From: Methanosarcinales archaeon
Lineage (GTDB): Archaea; Halobacteriota; Syntropharchaeia; Alkanophagales; Methanospirareceae
DNA length: 25,480 nt
Reading direction: 5' to 3'
NCBI GenBank assembly: GCA_009618475.1
Contig: WJOV01000141.1
Location: 1-25,480, forward strand
Shown: positions 1 through 6,834 of the stretch, in pieces
Layout: every line of letters starts with the position of its first letter
Position numbering within the stretch: position 1 is the first letter of the stretch
Notes under the pieces: model-generated
Told to the model about the DNA's origin: nothing
The model's input: the letters and a program-made list of their open reading frames with translations, nothing else
The model's database searches: none
Translations under genes and position numbers: made by a program

Positions 1-24
1 AGGGGTGTTGAGAAGAAGAACTGC

Positions 25-34
25 TTTTTATATC
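25..34 (+). promoter_or_regulatory. TATA-like box upstream of the METTL5-like gene
   Basis: The string TTTTTATATC fits an archaeal TATA box. Transcription would start near position 55, leaving a leader of about 70 nt before the preferred ATG at 127, or about 15 nt before an in-frame TTG at 70. The match is by eye only. Confidence 0.3.
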
Positions 35-126
35 TGTGCAGGAAATATTATCTGTTGGTTGTTTGGTAATTGTTGGACAGCCTTCCTATATATAAATATT
101 CGTATTTTGACACGACGAGTTCAAAA

Positions 127-723
127 ATGAAGAAAAAAGAACTGGCAATCCTGTTAGAAACCGTAGAGGACATAAAGGAGCCGGATGTGGACGAGGAGCA
201 ATATTCAACGCCCGCTACGGTAGCTTCCGAATTACTTCATTTCGCTTTTATGAACGGTGATATCGAAAATCGTGTCGTGTATGACCTCGGATGTGGTAAC
301 GGGATACTGGGGATAGGTGCAAAACTATTGGGTGCGAAAGAAGTGGTGGGGATAGATAGAGACGAGAAGGCGATAGAAGTTGCACAAGCGAATAGCGAGC
401 GATTGGGTGTGGAAGTGGAATTTAAAAGGTGTGACGTGCGAGAAGTGGAAGGAAAATGCGATACCGTTGTGATGAATCCTCCTTTTGGTGCGCAGAGGAA
501 GAACAGGCATGCCGATAGAATATTTTTGGAAAAAGCATTTGAAATCGCACCCGTTGTTTATTCTATACATAACGCGGGCAGTGAATCGTTTTTAAAAAGT
601 CTTGTTCCTCATGCAGCGATTGTTCGTTTTCCAGTCGCATTTCCTTTGGAAAGGAGATTCTGGTTTCATAAAAAGGATAAGAAGTTCATAGCGGTGGATA
701 TATACCAGATGGTGAGAAGGTGA
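127..723 (+). CDS. METTL5-like rRNA adenine N6-methyltransferase
   Basis: Predicted SAM-dependent adenine N6-methyltransferase of the METTL5 family, whose human member modifies 18S rRNA. Seen: a SAM-binding motif I (DLGCGNG), an acidic motif II (GIDRDEKAIE) and the catalytic NPPFG motif typical of amino-methylating enzymes. The N-terminal pattern MKKKELAILLETV followed by an EQY-TPA motif matches the usual start of METTL5, so the ATG at 127 is preferred. The frame is open up to a TTG at 70, which would add 19 residues with no family counterpart. The last third (FHKKDKKFIAVDIY) also fits the family. It is monocistronic; the next gene is convergent. That the substrate is 16S rRNA is inferred from the family. 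Confidence 0.85.
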   Translation: MKKKELAILLETVEDIKEPDVDEEQYSTPATVASELLHFAFMNGDIENRVVYDLGCGNGILGIGAKLLGAKEVVGIDRDEKAIEVAQANSERLGVEVEFKRCDVREVEGKCDTVVMNPPFGAQRKNRHADRIFLEKAFEIAPVVYSIHNAGSESFLKSLVPHAAIVRFPVAFPLERRFWFHKKDKKFIAVDIYQMVRR

Positions 724-733
724 GTATCTGCTT

Positions 734-751
734 AAAATTCGGTGGAATTTT
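734..751 (+). terminator. Hairpin after the methyltransferase gene
   Basis: AAAATTC and GAATTTT form a perfect 7-bp inverted repeat around a GGTG loop, 10 nt after the stop codon. There is no strong T-run behind it, so termination is only a possibility. A separate 12-bp palindrome, GTCAAATTTGAC, lies at 790-801 in the same convergent gap. Confidence 0.3.
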
Positions 752-821
752 GACCAGATATTGGAAAATGAAAATTGTAAAGTGCAAAAGTCAAATTTGA
801 CAGATGGCGATACTAAAAGGT

Positions 822-1406
822 TTAAAAATCAAGCGTCTTTTGGCTTTGGGCTATATGTTCTGATTGATATATTCCCATGTATCCACTACCTGCTGCTATT
901 TTTTTGGATAGCTTGATGAAAACTAACTGAAGAATACGTGCGTTTTTCTTCACATAGAAGCCCCTTTCATTAAATACCACCAACAACGATTCGCTTCTAC
1001 CCTCGTAGCCGGCATCCCAAAACCCGGTTTCAACCGTAACACCACATCGTATGAGACTCGTTCGTGGCGCTCCAATTGCCATAATATCCTTTGGTAGATG
1101 AATAACCTCATTAAAAAGCACTTTGTACGGTCCGGGAGGTAAAAACAGCCAATCATCGTCAAAATCGAGTTCCACGGTCTCCGAAAGCTTTCGTTCCTTA
1201 TTGCTGAAGTCAATGCAACCCGCACCCACGATTTTTTCTATATGTTTTACCGTTAAATCTACGCCGTTAGGTTGAAGTTGCGTATTGATGTCAATCATTT
1301 CCTCGATTAAAGGTGGTTTAATTCTACCAAGCGCTCTAATTTGGCTCTTTGAAAGCACAGAGCCGGTTAAATCTGAGCTCCCTTTTTCTATATTATCATT
1401 ATCCAC
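822..1406 (-). CDS. dut: dUTPase / dCTP deaminase family protein (archaeal Dut)
   Basis: Trimeric dUTPase/dCTP deaminase fold, removing dUTP so that uracil is not built into DNA. Seen: LSKSQIRALG at the start, the RTSLIRCGV motif (family form RSSLxRxGV), and GFWDAGYEGRSE, the motif that binds deoxyuridine and carries the catalytic acidic residue. At 194 residues it matches archaeal Dut, which is built on the dCTP deaminase scaffold, rather than the shorter bacterial Dut. Dut and Dcd cannot be separated firmly by eye. The start is a GTG at 1406, with TATTATAG about 30 nt upstream, so the leader is very short. The gene is divergent from the CitG-family gene and shares a compact promoter region with it. 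Confidence 0.82.
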   Translation of the reverse strand: MDNDNIEKGSSDLTGSVLSKSQIRALGRIKPPLIEEMIDINTQLQPNGVDLTVKHIEKIVGAGCIDFSNKERKLSETVELDFDDDWLFLPPGPYKVLFNEVIHLPKDIMAIGAPRTSLIRCGVTVETGFWDAGYEGRSESLLVVFNERGFYVKKNARILQLVFIKLSKKIAAGSGYMGIYQSEHIAQSQKTLDF

Positions 1407-1430
1407 CTTCTCCGTACTCCTAATATTAAG

Positions 1431-1460
1431 TCTATAATATGCTAATTCATTTTTAAAATC
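1431..1460. promoter_or_regulatory. Divergent promoter pair (dut / CitG-family gene)
   Basis: Two TATA-like boxes lie back to back. On the minus strand ATATTATAGA (1431-1440) is about 30 nt from the dut GTG. On the plus strand TTTTTAAAATC (1450-1460) is about 30 nt from the ATG at 1481. Both spacings predict leaderless or nearly leaderless transcripts. Confidence 0.45.
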
Positions 1461-1480
1461 TTAAAGACACTTTTCATACA

Positions 1481-2347
1481 ATGGAAAAGGAATACATTGC
1501 GAGAAGTGCGCAATTGGCTTTGCTATTGGAAGTATCCGCATATCCCAAGCCCGGTAACGTGGACCGAACGCATGACTTCATAGATACGAGCTATGAGCAT
1601 TTTCTCGCTTCTTCGGTTGCCGTGTACCCTGTTTTGAGAGAAGCGGCTGCGAGAAGAGAAGGTGTGGGAGAATTGATAAGAAGAGGAGCAGAAGAAAGCG
1701 TTGCGTGGCAAAGCGGCGGGAATACACACTTCGGCGCACTACTTCTGTTGATTCCGTTGGCGATGGCGGCTGGTGCTTGTGCGAGCTACGACATGGATGC
1801 GATAAAACGAAAAGCGAAGGAAATCATGCGGAATACCAGCGTGGATGATGCCATAGAAGTTTATCGTGCGTTTCCAAAGGCAAAAGTAAAAGTGAGGAGA
1901 GCCGTGCCGGAACTTGACGTGATGGACGAGGGTTCGCTGAAAGAAATAAGAGATAAGAAGCTATCTCTGTATGAGATACTTACCATTTCCGCATCTTACG
2001 ATTTGATTTCACTCGAATTAGTGGAAGGATTTGAGAAGACCTTCAGGTACGCATCGCTGATAAAGGATTTTGCCGAAGAGAAGAAGAGCATAAACGATGC
2101 CATAACGCATGCCTATCTGAGGTTGCTTTCCGAAGAAGGGGACACATTTGTTAAAATGAAATTCGGAACCGAAAAGAGCAAATACGTGAAGGAGCAGGCA
2201 AAGGTGATTGTAAACGGGGGATACAAGCTTAAAGAGATAGAGGAATTCGATAAGGAACTAATAATAGAAGGAATAAATCCGGGCTCTACGGCAGACATAA
2301 TGGCAGCGGCGTTGTTTATCGCTATTCTCGGTGGGTTGAGGGTTTGA
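1481..2347 (+). CDS. CitG/MdcB-family protein (triphosphoribosyl-dephospho-CoA synthase-like)
   Basis: Member of the CitG family, which in bacteria makes the 2'-(5''-triphosphoribosyl)-3'-dephospho-CoA precursor of citrate lyase and malonate decarboxylase prosthetic groups. Seen: an N-terminal KPGNVDRTHDF block, QSGGNTHFGALLLLIPLA in the middle and NPGSTADIMAAALFIAILGG near the end, all family signatures; 288 residues is the usual length. No citrate lyase or malonate decarboxylase gene is nearby, so the true substrate in this archaeon is unknown; a nucleotide-dependent phosphoribosyl transfer is the safest inference. The ATG at 1481 fits a leaderless start from a TATA box at about 1450. A pyrimidine-rich tract follows the stop and may terminate transcription. 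Confidence 0.8.
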   Translation: MEKEYIARSAQLALLLEVSAYPKPGNVDRTHDFIDTSYEHFLASSVAVYPVLREAAARREGVGELIRRGAEESVAWQSGGNTHFGALLLLIPLAMAAGACASYDMDAIKRKAKEIMRNTSVDDAIEVYRAFPKAKVKVRRAVPELDVMDEGSLKEIRDKKLSLYEILTISASYDLISLELVEGFEKTFRYASLIKDFAEEKKSINDAITHAYLRLLSEEGDTFVKMKFGTEKSKYVKEQAKVIVNGGYKLKEIEEFDKELIIEGINPGSTADIMAAALFIAILGGLRV

Positions 2348-2350
2348 GAA

Positions 2351-2530
2351 CTTAGCCAACACTTTTTCTTTTTCACAAAACACTTTCTTTCTACGAGAAA
2401 GAACCTGTGCTAAGAAAGCGTATGTTTCTTTTTGTAAAGCTTTTCTTTCTAAGAAAAGGTTTGTGCTAAAAGAAAAACAAATAGGTTCTTTTGCTAAAGA
2501 TTTTCTTTTTTAGAAAAGGTTTCTCGTGAA
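2351..2530. repeat. Tandem degenerate ~58-60 bp repeat with hairpins
   Basis: About three degenerate copies of a 55-60 bp unit fill the gap after the CitG-family gene. Copies start near 2381, 2439 and 2499, and a partial one lies at 2351-2380. Each full copy carries a short inverted repeat: TTCTTTCT-ACG-AGAAAGAA (2385-2403), CTTTTCTT-TCT-AAGAAAAG (2440-2458) and TTTTCT-TTTTT-AGAAAA (2501-2517). Two copies share TGTGCTAA (2406-2413, 2463-2470), and copies end in a CTTTT-rich tract followed by TAAA or GAAA. The T-rich runs could act as serial terminators; a protein-binding or small-RNA role is equally open. Confidence 0.6.
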
Positions 2531-2558
2531 AATCTGTGTAATCTTGTGGTTATAAAAG
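2531..2558 (+). promoter_or_regulatory. TATA box joined to a dispersed-repeat fragment
   Basis: TATAAAAG at 2551-2558 is 26-33 nt upstream of the ATG at 2584, a spacing that predicts a leaderless mRNA. The bases just upstream (2531-2550, AATCTGTGTAATCTTGTGGT) match the repeat seen at 15956-15987, so this promoter appears to be joined to a dispersed-repeat copy. Confidence 0.5.
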
Positions 2559-2583
2559 GAGCTAAACAAATACTATAATAATT

Positions 2584-2905
2584 ATGTTTGAGGAAAAATC
2601 GGTATTGGTGGATTTTTTTTGGTGACACGCCCTTTATGAGGGTAATAGACTTTTTGATAGAGAATACTGGCTACGACTACACGAAGACAGAGATTGCGAA
2701 AAGGTCGGGGATTGACTGGAGTACCCTTTCCAAAATGTTGGATAAGATGGAAAGGTATCGATTAATTGTGTCGGTAAGAAAAGAAAAGGAGAAGTTATAC
2801 AGGCTAAATGAGAAAAATAGTTTGGTAAAAGATTTGCTAAGTCTGGAACTGGATTTGATTGATGAATATTCTGAAGAAGAGATGGTTGTTCCTGTTAATG
2901 GTTGA
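2584..2905 (+). CDS. Winged-helix DNA-binding protein, frameshifted at a T8 tract
   Basis: Small winged-helix regulator (about 106 residues) of unknown target. The helix-turn-helix is TKTEIAKRSGIDWSTLSKMLDKM, quoted here only as the region around residues 30-52, followed by a wing (KEKLYRLN). From the ATG at 2584 the frame reads MFEEKSVLVDFF then W and a stop. The rest, GDTPFMRVIDFLIENTG onward, lies in the +1 frame. Removing one T from the eight-T run at 2613-2620 joins the two parts into a continuous protein beginning MFEEKSVLVDFFGDTPF, a natural-looking start. The alternative TTG start at 2588 gives an implausible N-terminus (MRKNRYWWIFF). The leaderless TATA spacing also favours 2584. Either a sequencing error, a real inactivating or phase-variable change, or slippage during transcription could explain it. 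Confidence 0.65.
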
Positions 2906-2923
2906 TTTTGAAAAAATACAAGT

Positions 2924-3880
2924 TCAACGATGTTTAAACCCCCTGAGAAGACATTTTTGGGTCATGCCCCAATCCCGTGTCTGAGAAGAATTAAACTCTT
3001 TATATCCTTCATTTACACTTATTAGCTTCACACCACCCGGTTTTATCCATTTTATTGTTATATCGTCTCCTGCATCCACAGGTGTAAATACTACTACCTT
3101 GCCTCGCTCATAATCCCGCTTTTTCAATATCCCAAGCCCAAGAATTTCCTCACCTTCGCCTTTGTCTTTGTCTTCGTCTTCGTCTTCGCATATTCGGTCG
3201 AAAAGCCCCAATATTCTACCTTCTTCTGGAAACCACTCTAAAATAGAGAACTCAAAATCCCGGTCCTTTGCTGCTCTGAAATATCTGTTATACGCCTCTT
3301 CACGCAGTGCTTTTCTCTCTTCTCTCGTCCTGCTTCTTGCTTCATTCGACATCCGTAGCTTAATGACCTTTTCAGTCAGATGCGGTAAGATATGCCCCAG
3401 TTCATCCTCTTTCTCTATCGCAACGACAAAAGAAGGTTTTATCTCCTTTACTTCGGACAACTTTAACCTCAACCCATCTTCTCCTTCTATCCAGCCCGTT
3501 GAATCCACGAGTATAACGTCAGCATTTAGTTCTTTTGCTTTCTTCACAGCCGCCGCTGCTCCTTTTACGCATTCTCGCATACACCCGTTAGGCGATGTAT
3601 TTCCAACGAAATAGAGGCTGTGAAGCGGCACTTCTGAAAGTTTTTTTATTCTCTTTTCCAGAATACCCATGCCTATGCAACACGGGGGTCCTATGTCACT
3701 TTGACCCACGTCGGCATCCACAACAGCCACGTTTAGCCCTTGCTCATAAAGCCGGTTTGCAATAGAAGTAACCGTGTACGTCTTTCCCACATCCACGCCA
3801 CCGAGCATGAACAGCGTTAACGGCTTTTGCCCTTGCCTTATCTCTTCCTTCACTTCTTCTTCAATAGCCCTGAAGCTCAT
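2924..3880 (-). CDS. Clp1/Grc3-type polynucleotide 5'-hydroxyl kinase
   Basis: Predicted archaeal RNA/DNA 5'-OH kinase of the Clp1_P family, which phosphorylates 5'-hydroxyl ends for RNA repair or processing. Seen: Walker A GGVDVGKTYT near residues 27-36, the Clp1-family block VVDADVGQSDIGPP near residues 53-66, and VDSTGWIEG near residue 126, where the acidic and polar residues coordinate the nucleotide. The C-terminal part is less conserved and contains an acidic low-complexity stretch (EDEDEDKDKGEGEE) encoded by a hexanucleotide-like repeat at 3153-3189. Length 318 fits archaeal members. It lies 40 nt downstream of tRNA-Leu on the same strand with no clear TATA box between, suggesting shared transcription. 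Confidence 0.82.
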   Translation of the reverse strand: MSFRAIEEEVKEEIRQGQKPLTLFMLGGVDVGKTYTVTSIANRLYEQGLNVAVVDADVGQSDIGPPCCIGMGILEKRIKKLSEVPLHSLYFVGNTSPNGCMRECVKGAAAAVKKAKELNADVILVDSTGWIEGEDGLRLKLSEVKEIKPSFVVAIEKEDELGHILPHLTEKVIKLRMSNEARSRTREERKALREEAYNRYFRAAKDRDFEFSILEWFPEEGRILGLFDRICEDEDEDKDKGEGEEILGLGILKKRDYERGKVVVFTPVDAGDDITIKWIKPGGVKLISVNEGYKEFNSSQTRDWGMTQKCLLRGFKHR

Positions 3881-3920
3881 GTTTCCGATAATAAATTTAC
3901 TGGCGAATCTATGTTATGCA

Positions 3921-4004
3921 TGCGGGGGGCGTGATTTGAACACGCGGACTCCTACGAGACAGGGTCCTAAGCCCTGCGCCTTTTCCTAACTCAGCAACCC
4001 CCGC
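3921..4004 (-). tRNA. tRNA-Leu (anticodon UAG)
   Basis: On the minus strand the acceptor arms GCGGGGG and CCCCCGC pair perfectly, followed by discriminator A. The anticodon stem CAGGG/CCCTG encloses the loop CTTAGGA, giving anticodon TAG. The long variable arm (around TCTCGTAGGAGT) is typical of class II leucine tRNAs, and the T-arm is GCGTG-TTCAAAT-CACGC. No CCA is encoded and no intron is seen. It sits between sppA and the polynucleotide kinase gene on the same strand. Confidence 0.95.
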
Positions 4005-4040
4005 ATCAATATTTCTATACAACTCAACTACAGAAAAGGT

Positions 4041-4781
4041 TCACCTCATCATATCTTCAATCAACCTTCTCAAAAATCCTTTCCGCTTCCTCTCGCCGTA
4101 ATCTACTATCTTCTCCCTTTTTATCCCGCTTCGCTCCTTTGCTATCCTTATTGCCAATTCCTTCCCTCCTAAATGGTCAATCAAGCCCATCTCTTTTCCT
4201 TCTCTACCCAGGTATGCCTTACCAGTGGATAACTCCTTTACTTTCGCATCATCCAATTTCCTGTTCTTTGCTACGGCATTCAAGAAACTATCCTGAATCT
4301 CATCCAATTCCTTCTTCACCAACTCCCGCTCTTCTTCCGTCGGTTTCTCATACGGCAGTCCCAAGCCCTTATGGATACCCGTTTTTAGCGTCTCAACGTC
4401 TATGCCAAACTTCTTCATCAATTCTCCGATGTCCGGTCTTATGCTCATAGCTCCTATACTGCCCACCGTGCTCAGCTCATCCGCGACAATTTCGTCACAT
4501 GCACTTGCTACCCAATAAGCGCCCGAAGCTGCATGTTCTCTCACCCATGCTATTGCAGGCTTTTCCATATTTTCTATACAGGTTGCTATTTCCTTGGATG
4601 CAAATGGCGTCCCGCCGGGAGAATTTATCTCAAATATCACCGCTTTTATCTTCCTCTTATTCTCTACTTCCTCTATATCTTTTATTACTTCCGTAGATGC
4701 GGACATGAGCCCGAAAACCGATTCCTCTGACGTAATCATCCCTTTTATCGGGATTATCGCAATTGTTCCTTTTTCTTTCAT
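4041..4781 (-). CDS. sppA: SppA-like serine peptidase (S49 family), soluble form
   Basis: Peptidase family S49, related to signal peptide peptidase SppA, which cleaves leftover signal peptides at the membrane with a Ser-Lys dyad. Seen: GTIAIIPIKGMI as the first core strand, INSPGG at about residue 53, the nucleophile Ser86 in HAASGAYWVAS, GSIGAMS after it, and the likely base Lys138 in TGIHKGLG. At 246 residues it is a single-domain form. The protein starts directly at the first core strand, and the frame upstream reaches a stop (minus-strand TGA at 4821-4823) without a hydrophobic segment, so no signal anchor is encoded. A TATA-like CAATATAAAA lies near 4828-4837. It may act on cytoplasmic peptides or attach through a partner. 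Confidence 0.85.
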   Translation of the reverse strand: MKEKGTIAIIPIKGMITSEESVFGLMSASTEVIKDIEEVENKRKIKAVIFEINSPGGTPFASKEIATCIENMEKPAIAWVREHAASGAYWVASACDEIVADELSTVGSIGAMSIRPDIGELMKKFGIDVETLKTGIHKGLGLPYEKPTEEERELVKKELDEIQDSFLNAVAKNRKLDDAKVKELSTGKAYLGREGKEMGLIDHLGGKELAIRIAKERSGIKREKIVDYGERKRKGFLRRLIEDMMR

Positions 4782-4884
4782 TTTACGTATGTTTTTTATC
4801 CGAGATTCCCGAGAAATGATTCATTTTTATATTGCCTCTTTTTTCACTATCGTAAAGGACTTTAGTATTGAATATAACCATCGG

Positions 4885-4916
4885 TTTTTAAATTTTTCAG
4901 ATTGTAATTTACAATC
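4885..4916 (+). promoter_or_regulatory. nadE promoter with a 17-bp palindrome
   Basis: TTTTTAAATT (4885-4894) resembles a TATA box. At 4900-4916 GATTGTAA-T-TTACAATC is a perfect 8+8 inverted repeat lying where the transcription start would fall (about 4912-4916). That placement is what an operator for a repressor would have. The leader before nadE is then about 55 nt and contains a 14-codon upstream reading frame (ATG at 4934, stop at 4976-4978) that overlaps the nadE start. Confidence 0.45.
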
Positions 4917-4970
4917 CCAAAGTTATCATTAAGATGAAACGCAAAGAGAGATTGAAAGACACCGGAAAAA

Positions 4971-5735
4971 ATGAATGAACTATCATCGAGAATAAGCGAA
5001 TGGATAAGAGAAAGAGTGAAAACCGCAGGTGCTAAAGGCGTGGTCCTGGGAATGAGTGGTGGACTTGACTCCTCTGTCACTGCGGTATTATGCAAAAACG
5101 CCTTTCCTGATGCCACGCTTGGTTTGATATTACCCTGCTTCTCCTCGAAAGAAGACGTAGAGCATGCGAAAATGGTTGCGAAGCAATTTGGAATAGAAAC
5201 GAAGGAAATAGAACTCTCTTCTGCTTTTAAAACTTTGTTCGGCGGGTTAGAAGAGCGAGAATACGATGTAGATTTAAAAAGAGAAGGAAAAGAAGAAATG
5301 GATATTGCAGTTGCTAACCTGAAACCTCGTCTCAGGATGATTTGCCTTTATTACTTCGCAAACAAGCTCAATTATCTCGTAGTTGGCACTGGAAACAAGA
5401 GCGAGCTTTCTATTGGCTATTTTACCAAATACGGCGATGGTGCTGCGGACATACTACCGCTTGGCGATTTGCTGAAAACAGAAGAAAGGAACCTGGCAGA
5501 GGAGCTTGATATTCCAAAAGAAATAATAGAGAAGATGCCCGGTGCAGGGCTGTGGAAGGGTCAAACAGACGAATCCGAGATAGGAATGAGTTACGATGTG
5601 CTGGATAAAAGCATCTTAGCATTAGAAAGTGGCGCTTTTAGCGGTTGCGACCCGGAATTAGTGGCAAGAGTAAAAAGGATGGTGGAAGCTTCGAGGCATA
5701 AAAGAGAATTAATACCTGTTTTTAAAAAGGTTTAA
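4971..5735 (+). CDS. nadE: NH3-dependent NAD+ synthetase
   Basis: Catalyses the last step of NAD synthesis: ATP-dependent amidation of deamido-NAD with ammonia. Seen: the ATP pyrophosphatase loop SGGLDSS at residues 29-35, VVGTGNKSELSIGYFTKYGD in the middle with the NKSE motif, PLGDLLKT after it, and PGAGLWKGQTDE, which closes the active site. The protein is 254 residues and lacks the N-terminal glutaminase domain of the larger enzymes, so free ammonia is the nitrogen donor. The start ATG is within GGAAAAAATGAATGAAC. The stop overlaps the convergent nmd3-like gene by 4 nt. A candidate operator lies upstream. Confidence 0.95.
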   Translation: MNELSSRISEWIRERVKTAGAKGVVLGMSGGLDSSVTAVLCKNAFPDATLGLILPCFSSKEDVEHAKMVAKQFGIETKEIELSSAFKTLFGGLEEREYDVDLKREGKEEMDIAVANLKPRLRMICLYYFANKLNYLVVGTGNKSELSIGYFTKYGDGAADILPLGDLLKTEERNLAEELDIPKEIIEKMPGAGLWKGQTDESEIGMSYDVLDKSILALESGAFSGCDPELVARVKRMVEASRHKRELIPVFKKV

Positions 5736-6619
5736 CAAAGAACTACTATTTTTCTTTTCGCCTTCTTCGTTTCTTTCTTCCTCAAGAATACTCGCTCGCC
5801 CGTAGTCATATCCACGCATTCCATTCCTTTCCCTTTTATCACCTTCTCTACCGAAACTACTTTATCCTCTATTTCCAACAACGTTCCTTCCCCGAACCCC
5901 GGTAGTCTGACAGAAAAGGACACACGGTATATATTCCTGCCGTCTTTCCTGCCATACAATTTTCGACTCTCTGAAAAACTCCCGCCTAATTTCTTCACTA
6001 TCCACCTTGAAATCCTCCGACCACAATCCATGCTGCTGACGTATATATCCAACCCCTCCTTCAACGTCCTCTCTTCAGAAACAAAATCCGCCTCACCTAA
6101 CGAGGAATACGCAATCTCTTCTGCCATAGCGAGTTCTTCATCCGTTGGAATCCTATCCTCCGCTCTTATTTGCACTATACCCACGTAGTATCCCCCTGCT
6201 ATCTTACTGCATCTATCACAAGTCTCTTTTTTAAATGTAACTTCTACTTCCCCTCTTTCCTCTATTTCTACACCCTTTATCTCCGCTTTTACGTCCAAAG
6301 ACACACTCGCTTTATTCTCATCAGCTTTTATCTCTTTTCCCAACCCCGCCACTTCTACCTTACATTCGTATCCATACCGCTTTCTTATTTCTTTCCTTAC
6401 CGAATCCACAACCACTTCCTCTATGCTCGTTCTCTCTTTACCTTTACCCTTGAAATAACCACCACAATTCTCGCACACGCTTACTCGTATCTCCAATTCC
6501 TCCGCTTCTATTAATCTTATATCCTTCGTGAAGCACTCTTTGCATAAAGAATCAAAAAGTTCATCTGTTTTTTTACCACACTTCGGGCAAAATCTACTCC
6601 ATTTCTCTCTCTCTTTCAT
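5732..6619 (-). CDS. Nmd3-like protein
   Basis: Archaeal homologue of Nmd3, the eukaryotic 60S export adaptor; archaea have no nuclear export, so the role is probably in late large-subunit assembly or quality control. Seen: N-terminal zinc-binding pairs CPKC (11-14), CKEC (26-29) and CENC (49-52), then a CDRC pair (near residue 136), followed by the NMD3 core with SSLGEADFVSEERTLKEGLD and the KLGG--ESRKLYGRKDG--IYRVSFSVRLP region. Length 295 is slightly short for archaeal members but complete. The ATG overlaps the end of a 61-codon upstream frame by 26 nt; no later start keeps the first zinc pair, so the overlap looks genuine. Confidence 0.85.
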   Translation of the reverse strand: MKEREKWSRFCPKCGKKTDELFDSLCKECFTKDIRLIEAEELEIRVSVCENCGGYFKGKGKERTSIEEVVVDSVRKEIRKRYGYECKVEVAGLGKEIKADENKASVSLDVKAEIKGVEIEERGEVEVTFKKETCDRCSKIAGGYYVGIVQIRAEDRIPTDEELAMAEEIAYSSLGEADFVSEERTLKEGLDIYVSSMDCGRRISRWIVKKLGGSFSESRKLYGRKDGRNIYRVSFSVRLPGFGEGTLLEIEDKVVSVEKVIKGKGMECVDMTTGERVFLRKKETKKAKRKIVVLC

Positions 6620-6779
6620 ATCGCTCTGTTATAAAAGCTCGCTTTGCTTTATATTTCACTTTCGCCTCGTCATAGCCGTATTCTTCCACGAGCTTCCCCA
6701 GCAATCTCTTTTTACTCCCCCCCTTCAGACCCAATTCCTCCATTACGCCCTTAACTATCCTCTCTTTTTCTTCGCTCAT
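6594..6779 (-). CDS. Small charged protein leading the nmd3 transcript
   Basis: Hypothetical 61-residue protein, very rich in Lys, Arg and Glu, starting MSEEKERIVKGVMEELGLKG. I recognise no family; the spacing of hydrophobic residues suggests two helices. Support is contextual: a TATA-like TTTATAAT at 6809-6816 (minus strand) is about 30 nt upstream of its ATG, so it would be the first frame of the nmd3 mRNA, and it overlaps the nmd3 start by 26 nt, as translationally coupled archaeal genes do. It could instead be untranslated leader. Confidence 0.5.
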   Translation of the reverse strand: MSEEKERIVKGVMEELGLKGGSKKRLLGKLVEEYGYDEAKVKYKAKRAFITERYEREREME

Positions 6780-6808
6780 TCCACGATTATCATTTAAAGA
6801 TATTCCAC

Positions 6809-6816
6809 ATTATAAA
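6809..6816 (-). promoter_or_regulatory. TATA box of the small ORF-nmd3 transcript
   Basis: On the minus strand TTTATAAT is preceded by an A-rich element (GGAAAAA) resembling a BRE. The spacing of about 30 nt to the ATG at 6779 predicts a leader of a few bases. The box lies back to back with the rbkR promoter. Confidence 0.45.
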
Positions 6817-6834
6817 TTTTTCCGGTTCAAAATC

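Noticed and set aside
2351..2530. CRISPR array
   Set aside because: Units are degenerate and contiguous, with no constant repeat and unique spacers, and no cas genes are present.
3162..3614. 150-codon frame opposite the polynucleotide kinase gene
   Set aside because: Serine-rich antisense shadow of a well-supported gene with acidic low-complexity sequence.
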